From NCBI GenBank assembly GCA_947450025.1, contig CANFTW010000007.1:124001-188000 (forward strand): a stretch of DNA of 64,000 bases, read 5' to 3'. Positions 26,285-35,438 of the stretch are shown one piece after another. Position numbers and translations under genes: made by a program. Each line of letters opens with the position of its first letter. Position 1 is the first letter of the stretch. The DNA is from Bacteroidota bacterium (GTDB lineage: Bacteria > Bacteroidota > Bacteroidia > B-17B0 > Aurantibacillaceae). The notes under the pieces were generated by a model that worked only from the letters and a program-made list of their open reading frames with translations, ran no database searches and was not told the origin of the DNA.

Positions 26285-27271
26285 ATGTCAACAGCAGCTA
26301 ACAAAGGTCCTATTTCTAAATTTATAGAACATCATTATAAACATTTTAACGCAGCCGCATTAGTAGATGCTGCAAAAGGTTATGAAACGCATTTAACTGA
26401 AGGTGGCAAAATGATGGTAACCTTAGCTGGTGCAATGAGTACTGCTGAGTTAGGTAAATCATTAGCTGAAATGATTCGTCAAGGAAAAATTGATATCATT
26501 TCATGTACTGGTGCCAATTTAGAAGAAGATATTATGAACCTTGTAGCGCATAGCCACTATAAGCGTGTTCCTAATTATCGTGATTTATCGCCTCAAGAAG
26601 AGTGGGATTTATTAGAAAATCATTATAACCGTGTAACGGATACTTGTATTCCTGAGGAAGAAGCATTCCGTCGTTTACAAAAACATATTCATAAAATTTG
26701 GAAAGATGCAGATACAGCAGGTGAGCGTTACTTCCCACATGAGTATATGTACAAAATTTTATTAAGCGGAGAGTTAAAACAATATTATGAAATTGATCCA
26801 AAAGATAGTTGGATGTTAGCCGCTGCAGAGCGCAATTTACCAATTGTTGTTCCAGGTTGGGAAGATAGTACAATGGGTAATATTTTTGCATCTTACGTCA
26901 TTAAAGGAGAGATTAAAGCTAGCACGATGAAAAGTGGTATTGAATATATGGCTTGGTTAGCGCATTGGTACCCAAAAAACAGTGGTGGTAAAGGAGTAGG
27001 CTTCTTTCAAATTGGTGGGGGTATTGCTGGTGATTTTCCAATTTGTGTGGTTCCAATGTTATATCAAGATATGGAAATGCATGATGTTCCTTTCTGGAGT
27101 TATTTCTGTCAAATTTCAGATTCAACAACTTCATATGGTTCATACTCAGGAGCAGTGCCAAACGAAAAAATTACTTGGGGTAAATTAGATATTCACACAC
27201 CTAAATTTATTGTAGAAAGTGATGCGACTATCGTAGCGCCATTAATTTTCTCTTGGGTTTTAGGATGGTAG
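26285..27271 (+). CDS. Deoxyhypusine-synthase-family protein
   Basis: 328 residues across the whole deoxyhypusine synthase fold. NAD-site blocks include VTLAGAMSTAELGKSLAEM, DIISCTGANLEED and GGGIAGDFPI. The catalytic Lys that carries the aminobutyl group in eukaryotic DHS is conserved as Lys300 in ITWGKLD. In eukaryotes and archaea the enzyme modifies eIF5A/aIF5A with spermidine; bacteria have no such factor. Some bacterial homologues are thought to be homospermidine synthase-like or to act on other amines. It is monocistronic between its own promoter and terminator, with no polyamine genes nearby. Confidence 0.88.
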   Translation: MSTAANKGPISKFIEHHYKHFNAAALVDAAKGYETHLTEGGKMMVTLAGAMSTAELGKSLAEMIRQGKIDIISCTGANLEEDIMNLVAHSHYKRVPNYRDLSPQEEWDLLENHYNRVTDTCIPEEEAFRRLQKHIHKIWKDADTAGERYFPHEYMYKILLSGELKQYYEIDPKDSWMLAAAERNLPIVVPGWEDSTMGNIFASYVIKGEIKASTMKSGIEYMAWLAHWYPKNSGGKGVGFFQIGGGIAGDFPICVVPMLYQDMEMHDVPFWSYFCQISDSTTSYGSYSGAVPNEKITWGKLDIHTPKFIVESDATIVAPLIFSWVLGW

Positions 27272-27300
27272 TAAAATAATTCGTTATTGAATCTAACTTA

Positions 27301-27335
27301 AAAGAGCTCTGCATCGTTTTGCAGAGCTCTTTTTT
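27301..27335 (+). terminator. Rho-independent terminator between convergent genes
   Basis: AAAGAGCTCTGC-ATCGTTTT-GCAGAGCTCTTT plus a T-run. It serves the deoxyhypusine-synthase-like gene, and its right end touches the stop codon (27334-27336) of the convergent OmpA-domain gene, so it may act for both. Confidence 0.85.
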
Positions 27336-29418
27336 AATTTGAAACTATTTTCCCAAGTTCATTAGTGGTTTTTAAATTTTGAATTGGATGAACTTTAAAG
27401 ATGACTTTTTGATTATTTTTTTCATTAACGTATTTTTTAAATTCATCCGCACTACAATAATAACTTTTTTCATTCTCATCAACAGCTATGAGAACTGGAT
27501 TGTCCGACTTACCATAAACAAATTTATAAGGACCATAATCCATAAAACCATCATATCTAATAATGCCATTAATACTTCTAAGACTTATAAAAATGGCTAT
27601 TATTTTAAGAGGCTTATTGTTTTCGTTGATATAGGAGGCTAAAATTTCTTCAGGTTCTGAAATTTGTTTAACTTGATCAGCATTATAAACGCCGGTTTCA
27701 CTAATGCCAAATTTAGCAAATGCGTTTTTTCGTAAATTTTCAGCACTATCTCGTCTCGCAACGATTGCTCTTTCTAAAGAGTCTTTTCGGATTAATTGAG
27801 CTTTGTATTCATCACAATTAAAATTGGAAGAGAATACGGCTATTTTTTTTGCTAGCAAGTCTCGGTGAAGATTAAAGTCTCCAATATTTAATAGAACTTT
27901 TTCATCACTGGTATATAAAAATGAACGATAAAAGTAATCCATGCAAGAAAGCGTATCTTCGCCATATTTAGAGATATTTTCATCTGGTTTATTTACTAAA
28001 TCTCTTAAATCATTTTCTAAAATCTTTTCTTTGTTATCTAAATCGTTGGTATATTTTAAATACGATTTATAATTTTTTTTATGGAGCCTTTTTGTTTTTC
28101 CATCAGAATAACTATTGTTTTTAGGTTCACCTGTAACATGATAAATTTGATTTTCAATTTCTATATCAAATTTATTTTTTCCTCTGTAAATGATTTTTAC
28201 ATATGAACAACCTTGTTGGTATTGGTTTTTGACGCCTTTGTTGAATTCGTTTTTATTGAAAGTCCAAACGTAATTTGAAAAATTACCAAATTTATTATGG
28301 GTGTTTTGTGAGATAAACTCAACGGTTTTTAAAGAAGTATCAATGGACAATTTGTAATATGGAGATTTAAAATCAATCAGATAGTTTTTTACAAATTTAA
28401 AGGGGTAGTTCAATCTAATGGGTTCTTCATGATTTAAAAAATAACGAATCTTTTTCACCATTCCATTAATGTATTCGCAAGTATCTCCATAAACACAATT
28501 TCTGAAATTAGTATAGTCTCTTACAAAACTACTTGCTACTGCAAAAGATGATGACCCATTAAATGGCATTAATAAATTGCCATGAACATTCGTGATATTT
28601 GGAGCTTGACTATTCCATTGATTTTTGGTTGAATCAAAATTAAAAAATTGTTGATTGATGAAATTACTTAAAGGAAAATCTAAATTTATTTGTTTGTCTT
28701 TTGCTGTTTTTAAAACCAATTCTTCATTATTTTGGTAAGCTTTAATGTTAAACATACCTGCTGAATTAAAATGATTTACAGTGTTATTTAATTTTATAGA
28801 CATAGGGATGCCACTTAAAATAAAATCAGCAGGGTTTCTAAATTCTTGGTAACTTATTTCAATGTCTCCGGTAACTTCAGTTCCATTTTGATGAACAAAT
28901 GAATTTGGGGCAATCGTAATATTTGTGGAGTCGTAAGTAATAGTTCCTCCATTATCTTCAATAAATTTATATTTTTTAGGACTAAAATCTTTGATGCCAA
29001 GTATTTTAACCATATTCAATGGTCTGATAAACACGTTCACTTCAACTCTTCGATTTCTCCATAAAGACTCATCTGTGTTTTCAACTAAGGGCTGGCTATA
29101 AGCATAATACGTTAAACTAGAGTCTACCACTTTAAATTGTTTTCTTGTTAAATATTGAAATACAGAGTTTGCTCTGTTTTTAGAAAGTTGAGTGTTTAAA
29201 GCTAATGAGCCTTTATTATCGGTATGTCCAGTAACTTTAACATAATATGCCTGAGGTATATTGGGTAATGTGGATATAATAGAATCCAGTTGCTTTAACT
29301 GATTCGTATTTAAATGATACTGATTAGACTCGAAGTTTATGGAGAATGTTTTTACCAATTGCGCATAAGACATCATGTGGTAACAAAACATTAAGAGGAG
29401 TAAACAAAATTTCTTCAT
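27334..29418 (-). CDS. Exported protein with an N-terminal OmpA domain and a large uncharacterised C-terminal region
   Basis: 694 residues. The signal peptide (about 1-20) is followed directly by an OmpA/MotB domain (about 24-133): INFESNQYHLNTNQLKQL, VTGHTDNKGS, LSKNRANSVFQYL, NRRVEVNVF. This order is the reverse of the usual barrel-then-OmpA layout. The remaining 560 residues show alternating beta strands, with a segment of calcium- or metal-free appearance and a charged helix region near 460-560 (KLHKKNYKSYLKYTNDLDNKEK); I recognise no family there. It is probably peptidoglycan-attached and periplasmic or outer-membrane-associated. An exact -7 box TAGTTTTG lies 33 nt upstream. Confidence 0.75.
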   Translation of the reverse strand: MKKFCLLLLMFCYHMMSYAQLVKTFSINFESNQYHLNTNQLKQLDSIISTLPNIPQAYYVKVTGHTDNKGSLALNTQLSKNRANSVFQYLTRKQFKVVDSSLTYYAYSQPLVENTDESLWRNRRVEVNVFIRPLNMVKILGIKDFSPKKYKFIEDNGGTITYDSTNITIAPNSFVHQNGTEVTGDIEISYQEFRNPADFILSGIPMSIKLNNTVNHFNSAGMFNIKAYQNNEELVLKTAKDKQINLDFPLSNFINQQFFNFDSTKNQWNSQAPNITNVHGNLLMPFNGSSSFAVASSFVRDYTNFRNCVYGDTCEYINGMVKKIRYFLNHEEPIRLNYPFKFVKNYLIDFKSPYYKLSIDTSLKTVEFISQNTHNKFGNFSNYVWTFNKNEFNKGVKNQYQQGCSYVKIIYRGKNKFDIEIENQIYHVTGEPKNNSYSDGKTKRLHKKNYKSYLKYTNDLDNKEKILENDLRDLVNKPDENISKYGEDTLSCMDYFYRSFLYTSDEKVLLNIGDFNLHRDLLAKKIAVFSSNFNCDEYKAQLIRKDSLERAIVARRDSAENLRKNAFAKFGISETGVYNADQVKQISEPEEILASYINENNKPLKIIAIFISLRSINGIIRYDGFMDYGPYKFVYGKSDNPVLIAVDENEKSYYCSADEFKKYVNEKNNQKVIFKVHPIQNLKTTNELGKIVSN

Positions 29419-29450
29419 ACTTTTATAAGACTAATGTCTAATAAAAGTAA

Positions 29451-29458
29451 CAAAACTA
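29451..29458 (-). promoter_or_regulatory. Candidate -7 promoter element for the N-terminal-OmpA gene
   Basis: The minus strand reads TAGTTTTG, an exact TAnnTTTG match 32 nt before the ATG at 29418 and downstream of the lon terminator. Confidence 0.4.
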
Positions 29459-29481
29459 TAGTATTATTTAGCTAATGATTA

Positions 29482-29520
29482 AAATAAAAAAGGCTTAATG
29501 AAAATATCATTAAGCCTTTT
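29482..29520 (-). terminator. Rho-independent terminator of lon
   Basis: The stem AAAAGGCTTAATGA / TCATTAAGCCTTTT encloses a 5-nt loop; on the minus strand a T-run follows. It lies 18 nt after the lon stop. Confidence 0.9.
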
Positions 29521-29537
29521 ATTATAGTTATAATAAA

Positions 29538-31955
29538 TTACTTTAATAAGGCTAGTTGTAATACCTCTGTCATTTGGGTCACATATTTAAAGGTTAAGCC
29601 TTTAAGGTAATCAATTTTGATATCATCAACATCTTTTTTGTTATCAGAACATAAAATAATTTCTTTAATACCAGCTCTTTTAGCAGCTAATATTTTTTCT
29701 TTAATTCCACCTACTGGTAATACTTTACCACGTAAAGTAATTTCTCCTGTCATGGCTAAATTCTTTTTTACTTTACGTTTTGTTAAAGCCGAAACCAATG
29801 AGGTTAACATGGCAATACCAGCACTTGGACCATCTTTTGGTGTTGCTCCTTCAGGAACATGAATGTGAATATTATAGTTCTCAAATAGTTCAGAATCAAT
29901 TTTAAATTCATCATTATGAGCTTTAATGAATTCTAAGGCAAGCGTTGCACTTTCCTTCATCACATCACCTAAGTTTCCTGTAAGAGTTAATTTGGCACCT
30001 TTACCTTTTGATAAAGAGGTCTCTATAAATAAAATATCTCCACCAACTTGAGTCCACGCTAAACCGGTAACCACACCAGCAACATCATTCCCTTGGTATT
30101 TTGATTTTTCGTGAGATGGCCCTAAGATTTTAGAAATTGTTTCTTCACTAATTTTCGGTAAAGTTTCATCTTTTACCACATGAACAGCCACAAAACGAGC
30201 AATTTTAGAAATTCTTTTTTCTAAATTACGCACACCACTTTCAGCAGTATAGTTTTCAATAATATATTCTAATTGCTTATCGGTTAATTTTAATTGCGAT
30301 TTTTTTAATCCATTTTCTTCCACTTGTTTTGGCAACAAATGTTGTTTTGCAATTTCTATTTTTTCCTCAACTGTATATCCGCTTACATCAATAATTTCCA
30401 TGCGGTCGCGCAAAGCAGGTTGTATGGTTGCTAAATTATTACAGGTTGCAATAAACATGACTTTACTTAAATCGTAATCAGCTTCTAGGAAGTTATCATA
30501 AAAGCTTGAGTTTTGTTCAGGGTCCAAAACTTCTAATAAAGCAGAGGAAGGGTCGCCATGATAATCGCTACCAACTTTGTCAATTTCATCTAATATAAAA
30601 ACAGGATTTGAGGATTGTACTTTTTTTAGGTTTTGTAAAATACGTCCCGGCATAGCGCCAATGTATGTTTTACGATGTCCGCGAATTTCGCTTTCATCTT
30701 TCAAACCACCTAAACTCATGCGTACATATTTTCGTCCAAGCGCTTTGGCGATACTTTTCCCTAAGGATGTTTTACCAACACCTGGAGGTCCATATAAACA
30801 TAGAATTGGAGCTTTTAAGTCACCTTTTAATTTTAAAACAGCTAAATGCTCAAGTATTCTTTCTTTTACTTTTTCTAAACCAAAATGATCTTCATTTAAA
30901 GTAGCTTCGGCATGCTTTAAATCAAAATTATCCTGTGTGTATTCTCCCCAAGGTAAATCAAGTAATAATTCTAAATAATTTGTTTGCACGCCAAATTCAG
31001 GAGAATTAGGATTCATGCGAGATAACTTGCCAATTTGTTTTTCAAAAGTATCAGCAATCTCTTTATTCCATTTTTTTGATTTAGCTCTTACTTTTAAATC
31101 TTCAACATCTTGCTCGTGACTTTTTTCACCAAGCTCTTCTTGAATGGTTTTAATTTGTTGATGTAAAAAGTAATCTCGTTGTTGTTTATCAATATCTACT
31201 TTTACTTTATTTTGAATTTGATTTTTTAATTCAAGCATTTGTAAGTCTTTGCTTAAATGAGCTAACACCATGGTGGCTCTGTCTTTTAAGCTAGGAACTT
31301 CTAGCATACGTTGCTTTTCGGTAGAGCTGGCATTCATATTCGATGAAATAAAATTCACCATAAAATTTTGGCTTTCAATATTATTTAAGGCAAAGCCAGC
31401 TTCTGTAGGTATATGTTGAGATTTTTGAATAATCTGTAACGCGGTGTCTTTTAAACTCGACACAATAGCTTGAAATTCCTTGTCATCTTTTTCAGGTCGG
31501 GTTTCTTCAAAACGCTGTGTTTTAGCTCGGTAGTATGGTTCAGCCTGAGTAAATTCTTGTATTCGGAAACGCTTTTTGCCTTGAATGATGACAGTTGTAT
31601 TCCCATCTGGCATACGCAGCATTTTGATAATCTGAGCAACCGTTCCAACAGCATGTAAATCTTCTGGTTGAGGATCCTCAATACTATCATTTTTTTGAGT
31701 AACTACACCTATAGTCTTATCACCTTTATAAGCATCTTTAATCAAACTAATGGATTTATCTCGACCAACGGTTATTGGAATAACGACACCTGGGAATAAA
31801 ACGGTGTTTCGTAACGGTAAAATTGACAGTATATCTGGTATTTTTTCTGCATGCATATTGTCCTCATCTTCTGCTGAAAGCAATGGAATGAAATCGCTAT
31901 CCTCGTCAAGCATTGGTTCAAAGGGCATTTTATCAGAATCATTAAAAAAGTTCAT
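29538..31955 (-). CDS. lon: Endopeptidase La (ATP-dependent Lon protease)
   Basis: 805 residues from the ATG at 31955; the frame extends to a TTG at 31982, which I consider less likely. The N-terminal LON substrate domain begins LPLRNTVLFPG; the AAA+ domain has Walker A GPPGVGKTSLGKS and Walker B FILDEIDKV; the protease domain has the Ser-Lys dyad Ser711 (PKDGPSAGIAM) and Lys754 (GGIKEKILAAKRAG). It degrades damaged and regulatory proteins in the cytoplasm. The first 40 residues are acidic and poorly conserved, as in other Bacteroidota Lon proteins. It is transcribed alone, divergent from the cobalamin riboswitch. Confidence 0.97.
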   Translation of the reverse strand: MNFFNDSDKMPFEPMLDEDSDFIPLLSAEDEDNMHAEKIPDILSILPLRNTVLFPGVVIPITVGRDKSISLIKDAYKGDKTIGVVTQKNDSIEDPQPEDLHAVGTVAQIIKMLRMPDGNTTVIIQGKKRFRIQEFTQAEPYYRAKTQRFEETRPEKDDKEFQAIVSSLKDTALQIIQKSQHIPTEAGFALNNIESQNFMVNFISSNMNASSTEKQRMLEVPSLKDRATMVLAHLSKDLQMLELKNQIQNKVKVDIDKQQRDYFLHQQIKTIQEELGEKSHEQDVEDLKVRAKSKKWNKEIADTFEKQIGKLSRMNPNSPEFGVQTNYLELLLDLPWGEYTQDNFDLKHAEATLNEDHFGLEKVKERILEHLAVLKLKGDLKAPILCLYGPPGVGKTSLGKSIAKALGRKYVRMSLGGLKDESEIRGHRKTYIGAMPGRILQNLKKVQSSNPVFILDEIDKVGSDYHGDPSSALLEVLDPEQNSSFYDNFLEADYDLSKVMFIATCNNLATIQPALRDRMEIIDVSGYTVEEKIEIAKQHLLPKQVEENGLKKSQLKLTDKQLEYIIENYTAESGVRNLEKRISKIARFVAVHVVKDETLPKISEETISKILGPSHEKSKYQGNDVAGVVTGLAWTQVGGDILFIETSLSKGKGAKLTLTGNLGDVMKESATLALEFIKAHNDEFKIDSELFENYNIHIHVPEGATPKDGPSAGIAMLTSLVSALTKRKVKKNLAMTGEITLRGKVLPVGGIKEKILAAKRAGIKEIILCSDNKKDVDDIKIDYLKGLTFKYVTQMTEVLQLALLK

Positions 31956-32065
31956 AAAAAAAGGTGTTTTAGTGGTATACAATATACGATTATTGTGCCA
32001 TGGATATTTTAAGACTTTGTGGCAGAATACGAACTAATCTTATCATAAGATTTATTATTTTTTTG

Positions 32066-32073
32066 TACATTTG
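32066..32073 (+). promoter_or_regulatory. Candidate -7 promoter element ahead of the cobalamin riboswitch
   Basis: TACATTTG matches TAnnTTTG exactly. Transcription would begin about 7 nt later, precisely where the conserved riboswitch core begins, which supports the call. Confidence 0.45.
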
Positions 32074-32240
32074 AATCGTTGGAAAAGGGAATTTGGTGTA
32101 AGTCCAAAACTGTACCCGCAGCTGTAAGTTCTTAATAGATTATGCTTTTTTGCCACTGTTTAAATACGGGAAGGCGCATAATTTTGAACAAGTCAGAAGA
32201 CCTCCCAATAAATCGATGTTTAGAATTCCGGGAAAAGGGT
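32070..32240 (+). promoter_or_regulatory. Cobalamin (adenosylcobalamin-type) riboswitch
   Basis: The conserved core is clear and in order: GGGAAtttGGTGtaAgTCC (around 32087-32105), aCTGtacCCGCagCTGTaAg (around 32109-32127, containing the GCAGCTGTAAG B12-box part), a CCACTG segment near 32153, GGGAAGGCG near 32168, and AAGTCAGAAGACC (about 32190-32202). It lies in the 5' leader of the T9SS protein gene that starts at 32266. The segment CCGGGAAAAGGG just before the start codon could pair with the core to hide the ribosome-binding site. It is expected to shut expression when B12 is plentiful. Confidence 0.93.
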
Positions 32241-32265
32241 TCACAAAGACATTGTATCAGATTAA

Positions 32266-33249
32266 ATGAAGCAAACCTTTATGTTTAGTGCCTTGTTGAG
32301 CTTATTTTTTTTTAGCTTGACGTCTTATGCACAGTATGCTCCACCACAAGGTGAAGTAGGGTCAACAGCTATTTTTAAAGATAGCACTGTATTTATTGCA
32401 TGGGCTAGTAGTTGTAAAATAACTCGTGGATTTCAAGATATTTCTGCTCCATCAAATTCCTATACCGATGTGGGTGATAGTTTAAGTGCAGTTGGAATGG
32501 CGGGTATAAACGGCGTATTGAGTTTAGGCGATGGTGGTTCTGCTATTTTAAAATTTAATACTCCAATTACTAACGGGACAGGATTTGATTTTGCTGTTTT
32601 TGAAAATAGTTTCGACGGTTATTTTTTAGAGTTAGCATTTGTTGAAGTGAGTAGCGATGGAATTCATTTTTTTAGATTTCCTGCTATTAGCTTAGTTGAT
32701 ACGACTGTTCAAACAGGAACTTTTGGATTAACAGATGCGACTAAACTAAATAATTTGGCAGGAAAGTACAGGGCAGAGTATGGAACGCCATTTGATTTAG
32801 CGGATTTGCCTGATAATCCCTTATTAAACAAGCAAAATATTACGCATGTAAAAGTAATCGATGTAATTGGTTGTATTCAAAATCTTTATTGTTCAAGAGA
32901 CGCAAATCTGCATATCATTAATGATCCTTGGCCTACTGCTTTTGGAAGTGGTGGTTTTGATTTAGACGCAATTGGTGTTATTCATTGCCAGACTCTTGGA
33001 TTCACTGAAAATAATTTATTTTCAGTGAATGTATATCCTAATCCTGCTAATGAGATTATTCATATTCAAGTTGATATGAATCAAGCTTATGATTTGAAAA
33101 TATCTAATTTATTAGGAGAAACGATTAAGGAATATAAAAATGAAATTCAATCATCGGTCATAATTATGAAAGATTTTATATCAGGAGTTTATTTTGTTAC
33201 CATTACAAATGGTTTAAGTTCTAAGCAAGTAAAGATTATTAAATCTTAG
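32266..33249 (+). CDS. B12-riboswitch-controlled surface protein with T9SS type-A sorting domain
   Basis: 327 residues. The signal peptide (about 1-22) is followed by a beta-rich domain with motifs typical of cell-surface proteins found in B12-uptake loci: FDFAVFENSFDG, LAFVEVSSDG and FGSGGFDLDAIGVIH. The last 75 residues (VNVYPNPANEIIHIQVDM ... GVYFVTIT ... KQVKIIKS) are a type-A sorting domain. Control by the cobalamin riboswitch argues for a role in capturing corrinoids at the cell surface (inference). There is no BtuB-like TonB receptor next to it; the following genes are on the opposite strand. Related proteins elsewhere are often adjacent to btuB. Confidence 0.85.
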   Translation: MKQTFMFSALLSLFFFSLTSYAQYAPPQGEVGSTAIFKDSTVFIAWASSCKITRGFQDISAPSNSYTDVGDSLSAVGMAGINGVLSLGDGGSAILKFNTPITNGTGFDFAVFENSFDGYFLELAFVEVSSDGIHFFRFPAISLVDTTVQTGTFGLTDATKLNNLAGKYRAEYGTPFDLADLPDNPLLNKQNITHVKVIDVIGCIQNLYCSRDANLHIINDPWPTAFGSGGFDLDAIGVIHCQTLGFTENNLFSVNVYPNPANEIIHIQVDMNQAYDLKISNLLGETIKEYKNEIQSSVIIMKDFISGVYFVTITNGLSSKQVKIIKS

Positions 33250-33274
33250 GGCTTTTTTGAATGCCTTTCATGAC

Positions 33275-33754
33275 TTAGTTAAACCAAGATCTAAACGAAT
33301 CATAAAAAAATAAGAACAAAAAGTATAAAAGAATGCACCAAAAAATAGCAGAAATACTTAAGTAAAGAATTACTTTCTTTTTGTCTTTATAAAAGCGTTC
33401 GGCTAAAAAAGCACCTATTGGGATTGATAAAAAAATAGGAGTTAAAATTGCAATGCCAGTTAAGCCAAAGCGATGTTTGATTCTAATAATTCGGCGATTA
33501 GATTTAGTGAATATTTTTTTTGGATGTTTAGAACTAAACATTCCAAATTTTAAGTTATTCCACCATTTTAAGATTCCAGCAAACAAATAGGTAAAAATTA
33601 CAGTGCCAATTATAGAGCCACTGCAACTACTGGCAATGGCCATAATATAATTTGATTTATAAATCGCTATGACTGTTGGAATTCCAATTTTTGATAATGA
33701 AATCGTACAAGCCAACGCGGCTGAGATAAAGTGCCAGATTTCAGAACTATTCAT
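33275..33754 (-). CDS. Small integral membrane protein of unknown function
   Basis: 159 residues with about four hydrophobic segments (residues 10-30, 36-60, 96-115 and 128-152) separated by a very basic stretch (KHPKKIFTKSNRRIIRIKHR). The motif FGLTGIAILTPIFLSIPIGA recalls small membrane proteins of the SNARE-associated/small multidrug-export type, but the match is not firm enough to name it. It lies 24 bp downstream of upp, probably in the same transcript. Confidence 0.6.
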   Translation of the reverse strand: MNSSEIWHFISAALACTISLSKIGIPTVIAIYKSNYIMAIASSCSGSIIGTVIFTYLFAGILKWWNNLKFGMFSSKHPKKIFTKSNRRIIRIKHRFGLTGIAILTPIFLSIPIGAFLAERFYKDKKKVILYLSISAIFWCILLYFLFLFFYDSFRSWFN

Positions 33755-33778
33755 TTGGTTTAGTAAGGAGGTTATGAT

Positions 33779-34429
33779 TTATATTTTCTCACCAAAAGCT
33801 AAATCTCCAGCATCACCTAATCCAGGAACAATGTATGAATGCGCGGTTAATTCTTCGTCTAAGGCTCCACACCAAATCGTGAAATTTTTGGTTGGCAAAT
33901 TAGCTTTCACAAAATCAACACCTTCTTTGCTACTAATGGCAGATATGATATGAACATGTTTCGGTGTACCTTTTGCTAAAATAGCTTTGTATGCTAAAAC
34001 AATGGAAGCTCCGGTGGCAATCATTGGATCACATAAAATTAATACTTTGTCATTTAAACTAGGGCTAGAGACATATTCAACATGAATATCAAAAGTGTTG
34101 TCTTTATGATGTCTTCTATAGGCTGATATAAAGGCATTTTGAGCTTGATCAAAATAGTTTAACACGCCCATGTGCATAGGTAAGCCAGCACGAAGAATGG
34201 TTGCTATGACAGGCTGAGATAAGAGGTGACTTGTTGTTGCTATACCTAGTGGGGTTTGTGTATCACGTGTCGTGTATTCTAATGTTTTGGATAATTCATA
34301 ACTAATAATTTCTCCCATGCGCTCTAAATTTCTTCGAAATCGCATACTATCTTTTTGTATAGTAATATCTCGTAATTCAGCAACAAATTGATTGAAAATA
34401 GAATTTTTTTCGGATAAAATATGAACCAT
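33779..34429 (-). CDS. upp: Uracil phosphoribosyltransferase
   Basis: 216 residues. The PRPP-binding motif is VLILCDPMIATGAS, the family block ATILRAGLPM is present, and the uracil-binding C-terminal block is PGLGDAGDLAFG. It converts uracil plus PRPP to UMP in pyrimidine salvage. A small membrane protein gene follows at 24 bp, though it has no resemblance to the UraA uracil permease. Confidence 0.96.
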   Translation of the reverse strand: MVHILSEKNSIFNQFVAELRDITIQKDSMRFRRNLERMGEIISYELSKTLEYTTRDTQTPLGIATTSHLLSQPVIATILRAGLPMHMGVLNYFDQAQNAFISAYRRHHKDNTFDIHVEYVSSPSLNDKVLILCDPMIATGASIVLAYKAILAKGTPKHVHIISAISSKEGVDFVKANLPTKNFTIWCGALDEELTAHSYIVPGLGDAGDLAFGEKI

Positions 34430-34498
34430 GGCGACAAGTTTTTTAGAGAATACAATACTTTGTTTAACGATGTCTAATGTATCATTTATAATTTATAA

Positions 34499-35395
34499 TT
34501 AATAATTTTTTGATGTTTTTCTACTAGCTAAATACACGCCTGAAATGATTAAAGAGGCAGAAATAACCTTTATGGTTGTGAGTTCATCTTTGCCTAAAAA
34601 AATAGCGACAAGAGTAGCAAAAAAAGGTTGTAAGTAAATATACATACTCACCACCGATGAACTTAACGTTTTTAAAGCATACGTATTCATTAAATACACT
34701 AAAAAGGTTGTGGCAATCACCACAAAACTCATCGCAAATAGTGTTTGAGATGATAATTCAAGCCATTTAACTTCCAATAATTGTGGCATGCCAAATGGAA
34801 ACACATATATAAAACCAAATAAAAAAATCCATTTCATAACCGTAACAGTTTGATATTTTTGCATCATAGGTTTAGCCATTACAACAAAAACAGCCCATGA
34901 TAAAGAATTGACAAGAGTCATCATATCGCCAACAATCGTGTCACTTCCAATTGCAAAGGCTCCATGAGATTTAAATAATAATAAGGTTAAGGCACCAATA
35001 ACCCCAAAACCAAGACCAGTAAGTTTTAAAAAAGTCATTTTTTCTTTAAACACCAATATGGTAAATATCATTACCGCAATGGGGTTACTAACCATAATTA
35101 TGGCTGAGTTTATAGGTTTGGTTAAACTCAGTCCCCAAATAAAAAATAATTGATTAACAGCTACACCAAAAACAGCTAATAACATTAGTTTTTTTAAATC
35201 ACCTTTTTCTAATTTCTCAGTTTTATAAAAGAAGGATAGTAACCAAAACAATAAACAAGCTCCTGTAACTCTCATCATCACTAAGCCAAAGGGTTTGATA
35301 GATAAGGGCATTAAATCTTTAGCAATAGAGTAATTTAATGCATAAATTACCTGTGCAGTCAATAATGATAGATGTGCTTTAAGAGAAGAATTCAT
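34499..35395 (-). CDS. EamA/DMT-family transporter
   Basis: 298 residues with ten hydrophobic segments in two repeated EamA halves (about 7-138 and 152-292). The conserved block PINSAIIMVSNPIAVMIFT in the first half and SVVSMYIYLQPFFATLVAIF in the second are typical of drug/metabolite transporters of the RhaT/YdcZ group. Substrate unknown. It is divergent from the BtuF-like gene with very little space between them. Confidence 0.88.
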   Translation of the reverse strand: MNSSLKAHLSLLTAQVIYALNYSIAKDLMPLSIKPFGLVMMRVTGACLLFWLLSFFYKTEKLEKGDLKKLMLLAVFGVAVNQLFFIWGLSLTKPINSAIIMVSNPIAVMIFTILVFKEKMTFLKLTGLGFGVIGALTLLLFKSHGAFAIGSDTIVGDMMTLVNSLSWAVFVVMAKPMMQKYQTVTVMKWIFLFGFIYVFPFGMPQLLEVKWLELSSQTLFAMSFVVIATTFLVYLMNTYALKTLSSSVVSMYIYLQPFFATLVAIFLGKDELTTIKVISASLIISGVYLASRKTSKNY

Positions 35396-35438
35396 TTAGG
35401 TAGCAAATATGCAGTATTATTCTCAATTTTGTAACATG

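Noticed and set aside
31956-32040. Possible leader peptide or extra coding sequence upstream of lon
   Set aside because: Only a TTG-initiated extension of nine residues and antisense frames; nothing supports a separate gene. The 310-bp gap is explained by the lon promoter region and the cobalamin riboswitch.
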